Shown here in pieces: positions 47,141-59,100 of a stretch of DNA of 64,000 nt. Under the pieces are notes generated by a model. The model made no database searches and was not told the DNA's origin. It saw only the letters and a program-made list of their open reading frames with translations. Numbering within the stretch: the stretch's first letter is position 1; every line of letters starts with the position of its first letter. Source of the stretch: Blumeriella jaapii (lineage: Eukaryota > Ascomycota > Leotiomycetes > Helotiales > Drepanopezizaceae); contig VWND01000076.1 in assembly GCA_009599575.1 (NCBI GenBank), positions 186,001 through 250,000 of the forward strand, read 5' to 3'. The position numbers were made by a program, and so were the translations under genes.

Positions 47141-48508
47141 CTTGTGCGCTGTGTGTGTTCTGATTCTCTGTTCGGTTTTGGAAGAATCAAGATGTTGGGG
47201 TGGTATTTGTCGTCGAGAAAACTGGGTTGTTCTCGAGACAACGTGCGAGGTAGTGATATCTGTAACGTGACTCCACGCGACTCCGCGCGACTCCGCGCGA
47301 CTCCGCGCGACTCCAAGCGCGAAGGTGAGTATTGCAATTCAGATTAACTGTAGAGGCACAAACAAGCCTTTGTCGAGACGGAAATCATTGTCTATAAAGA
47401 GGGAGAACTACGGCCACCTGGTAATATTATACCCGCACGCACAGAAAAGCAACCGCTCTTTCCTTTTTGGGCAACTCTGAGTTACACAGTGGCTCTTTAG
47501 TCGAACAGTATATAAAAGTTTTGTTACTCTGTTCGCTCAGTAGAAATTGTCTGTCGCATAAGTAAGTACACGTTTCAAGACAAGTGAATGCTATAGCTGA
47601 CAGCTGGCCAAGGTGATCTAGCTAGTTACCTAGCTCTGCACCAGTCTTCATCCTCCTAAGTCTCATAGCATATCAAAAGCGGACCAGAATCAAGACCAGC
47701 ACATACCTTGATGAAAAGACAAATGACTGCACCGTCTTATGCCCAGAAACCAGCCCGTGATGGAGCACAAGAACTTCTATCGCCTCTTATAGTAATACCT
47801 CTGTCTTTCGCTCGGAAGCAGTCAGGAGAAGGGAGACTTGTCATCAAGTACATCAAGGAGGCAGACGCCACGCACCTAGACATCATAATAAACTGATATA
47901 CCAAACTCGTCGTCAACAAACACCCACCAAGCCCACAATCATCTTCACGTTTGTTCTGCCGTTGTAGGCAAGCTGACGTAGTCTATTGTATGTATCAGAC
48001 ACCACGGCTCGATTCTGAAACGGGTGAACAATCCTCGTGTGAGCTACAAGCCACAAACCTCTCAGCAGAAGGTAGAACGTAGAACCAAGAGCAAGCAAGC
48101 AAGCCAACGTCACAGAACAGAACGCCTGAAACGCACACAGGAAGTCGGAACAAGCCCACCGCACCACGGTTGTTCGGAAATGATTATGTACGAAAAGCGG
48201 GGGATTAAAAAAGGTGGCTGAACGCACAGCTCTCCGTAGATAGGTAGATCGAATGAATATCCTAACACCGTACGCACGTACGAACGTAGGTAGGTACGTA
48301 TCGTGCAACGCAACGCTGATAACAAAAACCATCAGGGTATCCTCTCACTCGCTATCGCGCGCCCGCGAGAATTCCAACGCCTGTCCCGTCCCGCGAAACA
48401 ACAAAATACACGATACATCACATCATCTCACATCACCTCGATGGTGTGTAGCCCGGCGATCCTTTGTACACATACGCTGCCATCGGTCAGTACGCGATCT
48501 CACTCATG
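47141..48508. other. intergenic region upstream of the 2EXR gene
   Basis: Holds the 2EXR promoter with a 10-bp repeat (47267-47320) and the 3' flank of the membrane-protein gene. A CGTACGAACGTAGGTAGGTACG cluster lies near 48278-48299. No gene recognised. Confidence 0.5.
47267..47320. repeat. 10-bp tandem repeat CGACTCCGCG, about 5 copies
   Basis: Units CGTGACTCCA, CGCGACTCCG (three) and CGCGACTCCA in tandem, 127-180 bp upstream of the 2EXR start codon. Confidence 0.88.
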
Positions 48509-49678
48509 TTACTTGCGGGCTTTCATGGTGGAAAACTTACGATGACCTTTCTGCAAGCCTGCTAGGGAGCTTCGCTCCAGCAGATCCGAGAACGTAGTCT
48601 GATGCCTGTTCTTCACGTCCGAGTCTCGCAGAGATCCGCCACTCGCCCTGTCCCTCCCCCTCCGCGAACTAGCCGTGTCTCCATCGGCGAAGATGTTGAC
48701 GTCCTCAAAACTGGACATTCTCTGCAGTGGAGGCGTAAACGGATTGGCAGTGACGTTCTGCGTGGTTGCTACCGCAGACTTCTGCACATTCAATGGCAAA
48801 GGCGGAGCAAGGCTAAAGCCTCGTTCGCCGTTCGGTTTCCGGAAGATAGACTTTACACGTTCCGCTGTCCGGCCGCGGTGATCGGGCGTGCTCCCAGCCG
48901 TGGGGGACACTACCGTGGGAGGATACTTGCGCAGGAAGTCGCTGCGCATGTCGGTCACGCCCACGGGATCAGAGATGTTGCCGAATGAAGACCCGCTCTT
49001 CCGGGCTTTCTTACGACGACGGGCGCCGAGGATGCAAACGCAGGCTATCGAGAGCAGGATGCCGGCGGCTAGGCCGGGGAAGAAGCCTGCGAGGACGGCG
49101 GACGCTGGGAAACTGCTGCATTGCTCCTCGGCAACTATCAAGGGCGTGGCGCTCGAGGGCGAAGCAGACGTGATGGGAGTCGAGGTGGCCCGGCCTGAAG
49201 TGGAAGAGGCGGAAGGAGATGAAGATGATGGTGTTGACGAAATGGGTGAAGCACCTGGTCTGGCTGTCTGATCGGCTTTCAGCGCACAGTTGCCTGCACC
49301 GTTGCAACTATACCCAAAAGGGCAACACTGCCCATTACACGCCGGCAAGGGAACCGTGAACACGGTCGTCTTGAGCGTATTGCTGGGATACAGCGTAATA
49401 TTTTGCGCGTTGAGATCGCAGGTAATGGGCTTGATCTCTTTGCAGTCGGCGCCCGCGGGACAACACAAGAGCGTGGTGTTTCCAGCAAGCGGTATGCAGG
49501 TTGAGCCTGATCCACAGCAGAAGTTTGCAGGCACGCCCGCCTGAGGGCATTTGCTGAGAGAGGGATCTGAGCACGTCGACTGCCGCGCGAAGAGAACATT
49601 CGGGTGCTGTGCGGCGACAGCGAGGGCAGGGAACACCGCCGCAAGCAAGGCATGTCCCGAGAGCCGTAGATCTCTCAT
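48509..49678 (-). CDS. Cys-rich single-pass membrane protein (Mid2/Wsc-like architecture)
   Basis: A single uninterrupted frame of 389 residues. A signal peptide (MRDLRLSGHALLAAVFPALA) precedes a roughly 100-residue ectodomain with 14 Cys, including three CC pairs (FCCGSGSTC, LLCCPAGADC, CCPFGYSCNGAGNC). A Ser/Thr/Pro-rich stalk follows, then one membrane helix near residues 195-222 (SAVLAGFFPGLAAGILLSIA), then a basic stop-transfer (GARRRKKARK) and a 150-residue cytosolic tail with many Ser/Thr, Arg and SP sites. The layout resembles cell-wall stress sensors and many uncharacterised fungal membrane proteins, but I see no WSC or CFEM signature, so sensing is inference. The codons GHRKFSTMKARK overlap a GTAAGT, so an alternative C-terminal splice is possible. 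Confidence 0.8.
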   Translation of the reverse strand: MRDLRLSGHALLAAVFPALAVAAQHPNVLFARQSTCSDPSLSKCPQAGVPANFCCGSGSTCIPLAGNTTLLCCPAGADCKEIKPITCDLNAQNITLYPSNTLKTTVFTVPLPACNGQCCPFGYSCNGAGNCALKADQTARPGASPISSTPSSSSPSASSTSGRATSTPITSASPSSATPLIVAEEQCSSFPASAVLAGFFPGLAAGILLSIACVCILGARRRKKARKSGSSFGNISDPVGVTDMRSDFLRKYPPTVVSPTAGSTPDHRGRTAERVKSIFRKPNGERGFSLAPPLPLNVQKSAVATTQNVTANPFTPPLQRMSSFEDVNIFADGDTASSRRGRDRASGGSLRDSDVKNRHQTTFSDLLERSSLAGLQKGHRKFSTMKARK

Positions 49679-52264
49679 GGTTGAAGGTTGCAGGGCACAC
49701 TAATCGAGAGAGAGATTGGAAGTTCTGACGATGCAGAGCTGTGTGGTGCGGTGGTTGGTTGATCAGGTACGAAAGATCAAGGAAGACAAGAAGTATATAA
49801 CTGAAAGGAAGCCGACGCCGCGGTGGCACACATGTAGATGGTGATGGAATAAGAGGACAAGCAGTCGACGGTGATTCCGCGCGAGGGTTCCAGTCTGCGG
49901 TCGCAGCAATGACTCCGATGGAGTGGGGATAGAGCAGAACTGTCAACAAAGAAACATTTCGAGGAGAAACAAAAGCTGCACAGAGAGCCCAGAGCCAGCG
50001 ACCCAGACCAGCACGCACGCGATCCTTTGTCTCTTTGCCTACCTACTCCTACCGGCTGAGCACCCACCTTCGTCATCGCCCTCGATGTAGAGCGGCTACA
50101 TCGTGCAGTAGAGAAAGTCTCTGGCCCGGAGATCTTCACGCGTCGACCGTCTGTCTATCTTCGAATCACTCCGGTAGACTTAAATTAGACACAGCTGGCT
50201 GACTCGGGACGGGCGGCTCGAGGGGCCGCTTGAATCATAGGATGGAGAAGGTCGCTTTGGAAGGGCCGAAGAAGTGACGCTGAGTCGTTTCTGTCTGGCT
50301 CTGACTCTTCGAGGTGACTGGTGACAAGGCGCGAGGGAGATGAAACGTCAAGTTGCCGCCCAGGTCTGCGCTTAGATCACATGATCGAGAGATTCTTGGA
50401 GGGCAAGAATGAAAATCGCACCGCCAGCGGAACTGACTGGGCAATATCTCGGTGATCTTGGATGCTGTACTGTTATAGTGTGTGCAGGCCAATCGATCAT
50501 CGAAAGGGTCTCTGCTAGATTTTGATTGGCTCTGAGGAGGAAAGTCACGTGATCATACCATAAGCGAGATCCGACGCTCAACTTCCCCATGTTTGTAAAC
50601 TCGGCGTTGCTGAGAGCGCAGCACGCAACTGAAGATGATGCAATCCGAAGACGATGAAAGACATCTCTTCGGTGGAGCCGACGAATGTGAGAGAGCCGTG
50701 AATGGCAGATGGAGGGGTCGGCCAGTGACGACGATCCGAACTTCAACACTGCAAGTCAACAAACCACCCCTACCAGTGGCATCCATCTTACACCGCCCTT
50801 TGCCAGTCACCGACCCCCCATCAATCATCTCTCATCGATCCTGGACTCGCTCATCATCAGCTCGTCGGTGCCAACACAACGTGACTGATCACGGACGAAG
50901 CAGCAGCAGCAGACGAATATTCCATCTCGCTTCCCACTTCCCAGGCCTTTCCTTTGGCTAGCTACCCCATCCCCAAAGCCGGGCCATCGACTGATCTCGC
51001 CTCACGCTGACGCTGCCCAGATCTCGACCCTCCGTGTTCTGTACAGTAAGTACAGCACAGAGCGAAACAAGTCACTTGCATGAACCGAATGCACTTTTCG
51101 CCTTTCTCGTGTGCCGTTCTTCTCTCCTCGCGTCATGCGGGGACGTCCTGCACGGAGCGAGGTGGGAGTCGGGGTCGGGGACGTACATACATACAGTCAG
51201 TCAGTACATCGTACAGTACTGTACAGTACTGTACATCGTTCGTGCATACTGTGCAAACCGGACACCCATAGATGGTACAGTAGATAGATAGATACATACG
51301 TACATACGTACGTGCACATATACATACATACATAGGTACTATGTACTGTACACAGTACGTACGCACATACATACATACATACAAACACAGTACATCGGTT
51401 ATGTATTGACCCCCGTCAAACAGAGACAAGATAACATTAGCCGAGTCGGGTAGTACAGTACAGTAACCCAACATTAAGTGAGCTAGCTTCTACGGCACAC
51501 GAAAGAGTGAAAGAATAAGAGGTACAGTACAGTACTGTACGAACAGAGCTCTGTATGTACTGTATTCAAACCATGTAACAAACACCACGCAACGCAACGC
51601 AGCAATAACGAAAAGCTATAAAAAAACGCATGGGAAAAGGTCCATCGATGAGCACACGCTCAAAAAAATAAATCGAACGCATATCTACTGTATCAGCTCG
51701 TCGTCAAGCTTTTTGTTACCAACCAACGCTGAAGATAGATTCACTGTACAAAATTCCCAGATAACCCAAACCGTGTTCTTTCTCTCTATTTCTATTTCTC
51801 TTTCTATTCCGTACATCCGAAAGCCGTTTCCCCACGCCGTACTTTCCGTACTTCGTACGCGTGTACTCCGTCCGTCAAAAGTCTTTCTTTCTTTCTTTCT
51901 TTCTTTCGTTCAGTTGCGTGAAATAGTGAAATAGTGAAATACTACAGTAGGAGGTATCTTATCAAGTCAAATTCTGGTCTCCGCGCCCCCTTGCTTTTCG
52001 ACAGGGGGGACAATACATACATACATACCTACCTACATACATACCTAGCCGAGATACTGTATGTGTACTGTACAGTACAGTACATACCGTGTAAGAACAT
52101 ACTGTACATACATACACAACATAGAATGTAGTAAGCGACAGACGGGCCAGGCACAGGAAGTACAGTACAGACTGTATGTATGTACCGTACCGTACCGTAC
52201 CGTAACCGTACCCTAAGCAAGAAGGGGCCGGTCCGTCGTGTGCGGCCGTGGCGTTTTCGTTAGC

Positions 52265-52322
52265 TGGTGCATGTTGCATAGCATGGCATGGCATAGCATG
52301 GCATGGCATAGCATCGCATGCG
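52265..52322. repeat. GCATG/GCATA pentamer repeat, first block
   Basis: About ten five-base units (GCATG GCATG GCATA) ending in GCATGCGAC. Confidence 0.88.
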
Positions 52323-52539
52323 ACATACAGTAAGTACTACACTACACTACACTACAGTACAGTACAGTACTGTACTGTGTGCAAACCACTCACTCACTGT
52401 CTGTACTCCCTCCCTACTCTGCACTGTACAGTGTAAACCTCTCCCTCTCCCGCCAGCATGGGAAACGGAACCGGAACCGAGGGAGGAGGGGGGAGGCCGA
52501 CCGCGTAGCTTATCGAGACAAGGGGAATCGTGGCAGCAA

Positions 52540-52600
52540 GGCATGGCAAGGCATGGCATGGCACGGCATGCGATGGATGGCATGGTATGGCATGGCATGG
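52540..52600. repeat. GGCAT/GGTAT pentamer repeat, second block
   Basis: About eleven five-base units, some changed (GGCAA, GGCAC, GGTAT), 220 bp after the first block. Confidence 0.88.
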
Positions 52601-52678
52601 TCCATATTAATTATATGTGCTCACGCCCCGAACGAAGCGAGGAAGGAGGATGGCGGGGAGCAGGGTGAGGAGGTGCTG

Positions 52679-52734
52679 TACATACATACATACATACATA
52701 CATACATACATACATACATACATACATACATACG
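52679..52734. repeat. CATA tetranucleotide repeat, about 14 units
   Basis: Uninterrupted CATA run. An inversely oriented TATG run lies at 52964-52990, so the two can pair. Confidence 0.92.
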
Positions 52735-52963
52735 TACGGTAAAGTATTGTACAGTTCATACAGTAGGTAGGTACAGTACAGTACTGTGCTTGGGAAGCTG
52801 AAGGTGGAGGGAGACAGATACGGTACGGTATGGTATGGTAGGTACGGTAAAGACTGTCCACGACAGCGCTCATCACGTGTGGGAATCGTCCCGGGAGACG
52901 TGACCTGGGTCGGGACGGTACATATACATATACATATACACGGCACGGTACATTACATACAGC

Positions 52964-52990
52964 ATGTATGTATGTATGTATGTATGTATG
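52964..52990. repeat. TATG tetranucleotide repeat, about 6 units
   Basis: Reverse complement of the CATA run 230 bp upstream. Confidence 0.9.
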
Positions 52991-54041
52991 GACGGTTTTC
53001 TCAGGCGACTGTGTAGATAGGGACATACAGTGCTGTACGTAGATACAGGAGGTGGCTGGCAACGCGTGCCTGCGATTGATGGACGCCGTCCCGACCTCCT
53101 CGGGTCACTCAAGCCCCAAGCACGCCGTGCTGTCGTTCCGACGTATCACACAGACAGCAGGCATTCCTCACCGAGACGAGAAGACAGCAATGCTTCTGCC
53201 TTCCGACGGCCTGTATGGTGCGATCGATCGATTGATGGAACCAAGTAAGTTACGCAAGAGCGTCTACCATCACACACACCACCTGCGTCACCTGGCTGGA
53301 ATGCAATCCTCGCGTTCCCCTTTCCCCTTTGCCCTCGCCATCCCCATCAGCAGCCCTGGACGGAGGAGCAGCGCTCGACTCCGGCCCCCCTTCCTCTCCA
53401 TCCACATCCACATGCGTGTCTCTCCTCCTCCTCGAGACGCACATCCATCCCACCCCCCCGGCCCCTCTTGAGAAGGTAAAATGTCATGTCTAGAGCCAGC
53501 CCTCTGGCCCATCTAGGGTTCGGGCCCGTACGTGTGTACCTGCCGACCTCGATGATATACCCGTCCGTGACCCCACGCCCCATCCTGCTCCAACAATGTA
53601 ACACAAGCGAAAAAAACAAAAACAAAAACAAAAAAAAAGGACACCCTTCCGGAACGCCGTGGCTATGGGTATGACAAGATAATGCTTGCGGTGAAGGACG
53701 AGTATCAAATCGTGAGCGACCACCGGCACCGTGACAGGGCTGCCCTGGGCGTGTGGAAAAACCTCCCCTGCCCTTCCGAGACCCTTCCAGTCCCAACGCC
53801 TCCCCGGAGAAACCCCCTGAGTTTCTCTGCATGTCGTCGTCGCATTCATCATGTGCGTTCGCGTGCCATTCAGACCGGGAATGCCCAGCCCAGCGCGGAC
53901 ATCCATCCGCGCGAACCCCGAAAGCCCGTCCGAGGGGGAATGGCGGAGATTGTTACAAGGCAGTACTCGGTACCGCCCACAGCAGGATGCAGGTGGGGAG
54001 CAACCTTCGAAACCAGTCCAAGGTGCCCAGCCGGGGCCTTT

Positions 54042-56145
54042 CTAGATCAACAAGAAATCCCAGCCTTTCATCTGCATCACGTCTCGCCAGGAGACGTAGC
54101 GTGCGTCTCCGCCCGCGGGACTGTAGCGCCCGTCGACGTGTCCCCATACCTCCTTCAGGAGGCACGACACGCGGCCGAAACTGCCAAAGTTCGCGAGCTC
54201 GCCCAGCCGTTGGAGGCGCGCCTCGAAGAAGGCGCGGAAGCGCGAGTCGGCGGTGCTGACCGAGCCACCAATGAGATAGACCCAGACGAGACTGCGGTCG
54301 AAGCCGAGCTGACCCGAGGGTATGAACTCGAGCACTTGGGTGAGCTTCGCCACGAGCCCGACGCAGCTTGCTTGGCTGGTCGTAAAGCCAGGAACGAGGC
54401 TGCACAAGTAGATGCGGGCCGCGAGGCGGAAAGCGGCGGTCACGTTCTTGCTCAATTGGTTGGCGCTCAGAACGCCGTGAGTGTTGTAGGGGATTTTCGG
54501 TCCCAAGTCGCCGATCTCAGTGAGTCCGATCTGGTCGCCCAGTGCATGAACGTGCTGGCAGAGCTGGATATCGTCCATGCCATCTTTCTTCAGGGCTTCT
54601 AAGCAGGCGATTTCGGAAATGAGGTACATGACCCGATCTTCGCAGCCCATGAGCTCACGGAGCCCAAGTGACGAGTTGGTGGATGAGAGGTGCTTCTCTC
54701 GGTACGTGTGCGCAAATGTTGGAGCCCGGCCTTGGATGGTCGAGCCAAGGATATCGATCCAAGATGTGAGGGTCATGTTGAATTGAATGAGATCGTGCGA
54801 TTCGGATGCCATGCGGCTCAACTCCAGCTTCTGAACAAGCGAGATCGCCGCTTGGAAATGTTGGTGCCAAGGGATGTCTGGTAGTGAGTCGTCGAATCGA
54901 CCAACCGAAGTCTGAAAGAAGATCATCCCAAGTGTCGCTTCCAAAATCGAGGAGTGGTCAGTGTCTCGGTTGAGAGCTTCGCACAGTTCAGAGATTGTCG
55001 CGTATCGGTGGCGCATGATGTCGCTGTCAATCTGCTCTCCCTGAATGTTCATCGTGGCTTTGCAGTGCTGCGCCGCAATACTCAGGCAGCAATGAAGGTA
55101 GCATTTGTTACTTTGGAGAGCAGGAAGGACGTAATCTGTACGCGCAGAACCATGCTGGTTGGTCTCGAGAATCGGAAAGACGGTGGGTAGGACATCGGCA
55201 ACAAAGTGGTCGAGTAGTCTCTGATCCCCCTCGTCAAGCTCAATGGCAACTTGGCGAATGCTGGATGGAGGGGTATGCGAGAAGTCAAACAAATTCGCAT
55301 TCAGGGTTTCCTCGGCCGTGGAATCACTCCGTTCGCCATGGACTTCCCACTCGTTGTCTACGGGGAATGACGGAACCATTGCCTCGGGAGGTGGCGGTGG
55401 ATGGTAGGTGCTGAATGTCGAAATCGTTGATTCGCGACAGGTAGGGATATCATCAACGAACATTTGTCTCTCGGTCTTGATGTCGATTTCGTAAGGAGAG
55501 TATTCCGAGTACATTGGTGGGAACTGTAGGTGCGATGAGTGCATGGGCGCATTGTAGGTGGTGTAGTCTACGATATGAGGAGGCACACTGAAGTCGAACA
55601 TCGAGTCGATAGATGCTGACCGTGTGCGATCCAGAGAATCGGAGAAGGTGGCGGACGTGGGAAGAGAGTGGGACAATCCAGGAGGAGTATCTGGGCCAGG
55701 CGTCATGACCTGATTGCCTGTCGACGATGTTGTCTTCTCGGTAAGCTTTTTTCGCTTGATGATCATCTTGATGTTTTCTTTTTGCATGCGGCGTTGATCA
55801 TTGTTGCTCCACCACATGGGTCTCTTGTAATCGCAGCACAGTCCAAGATTGTTGCACGCTGTGCACGCTGGAGAGCCTTCATCGCACTTTTTCCTTCGGA
55901 GTCTGCAAGTGTAGCAGCCTTCACGTTCATGTCAGCATATGTCACCTGAGAGCAAGCGACAACAAGGATTTGGACCCCCATCTAGACAGAGAGAAAGAAC
56001 GCGAACCTGTTCGTGACCGTCTATGCAATTGCATCTTTACTTTGGAGGTCGTATTTGCCTTTGGACCAGGCTTAGGCTTTGGTTGAGAGACCGCCATGGC
56101 GACGTTCGAACTGCCCATGAACGGAGGAGGGGGGTGTGTTGACAT
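54042..56145 (-). CDS. Zn2Cys6 transcription factor, ACR-2-like
   Basis: Nuclear fungal regulator with two exons: 56145-56007 and 55918-54042. The 88-bp intron (donor GTTCGC, branch GCTGAC) splits the codon before the zinc cluster, giving 671 residues. The N-terminus is Pro/Lys-rich (SQPKPKPGPKANTTSKVKM), then RRSRTG joins CYTCRLRRKKCDEG with spacing C-x2-C-x6-C, then CTACNNLGLCC and DYKRPMWWSNNDQRRMQKE. The YKRPxWW extension is typical of the acriflavine-sensitivity ACR-2 type group. The C-terminal half is the helical fungal_trans_2 region (DEGDQRLLDHFVADVLPTVF; YLHCCLSIAAQHCKA; WHQHFQAAISLVQKL). The protein ends MQMKGWDFLLI. The frame is intact. Targets are unknown and no adjacent gene suggests a pathway-specific role. 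Confidence 0.87.
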
Positions 56146-59100
56146 TTGTACCTCGCATACAATGGTGGGGGCAGGCGTGAGTCGAGACTAGCGGATTCGG
56201 GGATAAGTACTATCTTGCAAGTGATGGGAGACCAGGATCTACCGAGTCGATGTTTAGCGAGGCCGGAGATCGATTAAATTACTAATGAATGTCGGGTCAA
56301 GTCCAGCTTGACGGTGATAGAGGTGGAGGTATTGAGATGGCGAGTTGGGCGACGGAGATGGGGAGGAAGGACGACGAGGGAAAGGTACACACAACTGGGC
56401 TTCAAGTATCGTAGGATCCGGCGGCTTGAAGCTGTGTGTTGGTTCATATATGTGAGCATTTGCAAGATGCAGCTCAAGCCCTGAATATCCAGATGTTCTA
56501 TTTCTGGAATCAATGAGATGACTCCCGCCCAGATTCCGGCCTATGGCTGCTCCTGCCCGCATGTACACGTGTGGCTAGTCTGAGTTGGTGTCTACTGTAC
56601 TATGTACATCGACCGTGGGCTAAGGTAGGGGGCCATGTATGGAGCCGTTAGCAGTGGAGCTCAGCTGTAGGTCGAATATCCGCGGCTGGCAGGATGGACA
56701 ATAGCGGTTGGATCCAATTCGGGGCACTACACCATGACCAAGATATCGTACAACACAGGGTTATCTGCAGCGTGAGCTGTGGCTAGCCAGTAAGCGGCGG
56801 CAGAGCTCGATGACAGACCTATTTTCGCGAAGCGCCTCATGCATTCAAGGCTCAACCGCCCTCGATTGGAGGCCCCTCGCTGTGCTACCCCGAGCTAACG
56901 ACGGCGATATACCCCAATCCATCAGGGCTGCCTTTGGCGAGTCGAGAAGACTCCTCCAGACCTCCGGGCTCACGAACCAGATGGGTCGCTGACGGTGCGA
57001 ACATCCCCCATATCGGCAAGCTCTCCCCTTAGCACCAGGCCATGATACGGCCCCTGCTTCTGCAGGGCCATGTGTATCTCGATAGCTACCCTGGTTTGAC
57101 TCCATGCTGCAGCCACCGAATTCATTCGGCTTCGACTTCGAAGCAGGTCTCACGGCCAAGGACCAGCCAACCCGTTGCAACATTTCGCTGCAGAAGCTGC
57201 CCTCGAGCTCCGTCTGCAGACTTCAGCAGTCCCAAGCTACCTACTCCGTGAGCACATTCTTCTCGGACTCCGTACATAGTACACTGACAGGCCTCGAATC
57301 TACCGGGCAGGAAGGTTCGGGCGCTCGTCGATCTCTCTTCCAACCAAGCGGCTAAGCTCTGTGCGCCATCAGGATATGCTGGTTCGTGGTGAGCGAGTCC
57401 ACAAGGCTATTGTTATCAAACTTTGGAACCAGTATCGGAGATCTCGAGTCTCGAAGGCGGGTGACAGCTTTCACCCGCCGAGGTCAGCGGTGAGACGCGA
57501 ACTCGCTCCTTAGCCGCACGACGGCCATGGGTGTGAAAATCTCCCCTTCGAGCAAGCAGGTTTTCTTCGAGGCTCCGAACCATCGTGTCGCGCCAAAAGG
57601 CGGTCTAATGGAGATGAGTCGGGCCCAGTTGAGCTGGCTGGCCAGTGGGTGATGCGCTCGCTGCCTGTCTTGCTCGAGCCCGTCTTCGACCAGGGCCAGC
57701 AGCAACCCCCGGGCAGAAGCAGAGGCAGAGCTCCGTAGGCTGGTAGGTTGGTAGGCTGGTAGGCTGGTAGGCTGGCAGGCTGGCAGGCTGGCAGGCTGGT
57801 AGACTGTATGCCGGTACAGTACTGTACAGTACATTTCTGTAAAGTAAAGAGGTTGAAGTTGAGGGTGTGGCCGCGTGATGGGATGTGGCATCGACTGGAC
57901 GAGAGCGACGAGACGTTGGACGGACAAGCGAATCACACTGCAGTAGCGCGCCTGCTGCGGACGCTCCCGTCCAACGATTGACAAGCGTCGCTGCTCGTCG
58001 ACGGGCCCTGGAGAGCAAAGCATATCAGCGTGACTGCGCGCGGCCAAATCAGGACCCTGGAGATGTCTGCGAGCTGCCAGAGCAGCCAGAGCATGCGGAG
58101 AAGATGCTTGCTTGCTAGCATTTGGAGGTCGAAGCTCGGCCCACCGCTTATCTCTATTTAAAGAAACCAAAATGGCTTCGATGCGGTCAATCTGCACTCG
58201 GCCAGGCTATTGAATGTTAATTTGCTGCCTTTTCCACGTCAGAATCGAGAAGCATAGACGCCCAAACCAGATCTATTTTGGGCCATTACCCAGCATCAAA
58301 GGCAGGTAATTAGGTACCTTAGCATCAGTAGGGAGGGATGGAGGTTGAGGTGTTTTGTTTCCCCAACCTCGCTTGGCTTCAACGCCCCTCCCCCCCCCAC
58401 ACTCCCCCATGTTGACTCTGACCAGAGAGATCTGCTCGACGTGGGCCAAGAGCGCAGAATAAAAAGCTTGCAAACTTTCGTGCTGTCAGTCATTACTCAT
58501 GTGCAGATCATGCTACTCCTCTGTACTATAGACACCAAGAGTACAAGACGACATAACCAGGAATTTCCCGCCCTCGTGGAGAATGTGATATCGAGTACCG
58601 AGTGGGGGAGCAGGGGCATTGTCGTTAAGAACTTCTCCATTGGGTTTGGTGCGGAAGTGCGAGAACGTACGATGTAAGATCTTTAAACGGTGAGATCGCA
58701 ACCCTCGCTTGGTGAGTGCTAGTAGGCACGTACTGTACAGTACTGTAGGCATGCGAACTAGCATGTACTGAGGCATGTACTGAGGAAAGCAAAAGACGGT
58801 TTGCGACTCATTTCAACTCTCGACAAAGAATGCCCGGATAAGAGCGGCTAAAAATCACCTCGGGGTGGCACTGGTCGTTGCTGAAACCACGAAGGTCAAG
58901 CTGTGGTCCGTGGCTCCTGTCCACGCGGCTTGTGTTGGGCTGCGTGCGTGTCGGAGAATCGTGGTCCTGGCCTGATGATTGGAATTCAGAAGTCGCGGCA
59001 ATAGAGTCTCGGCGCTGCCCACCCACCGTCATTCCTCGATATGACATGTCTCGTTGGGAGGATCCCACCAGGAAGCCCGCATACGAAAAGCAGTCATGTG

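Larger units (their letters stand above)
49679..54041. other. 4.4-kb region without a recognised gene, repeat-rich
   Basis: The first 1.2 kb should be promoter and leader of the membrane-protein gene. From 51 kb on there are dense GTACTGTAC/GTACAGTAC tracts (51041, 51205-51240, 51345-51365, 51520-51545, 52065-52090, 52335-52380, 52741-52790), GTACC pentamers (52180-52210), CATA runs and GCATG pentamers. A pyrimidine/A-rich stretch (AAAAACAAAAACAAAAAC) lies near 53608-53640. Frames longer than 100 codons here translate low-complexity DNA. Confidence 0.6.

Noticed and set aside
57484..58197. 237-codon minus-strand frame
   Set aside because: Contains the GGCTGGTA repeat as a Pro/Ala/Ser/Leu run and GTACTGTAC tracts; no domain.
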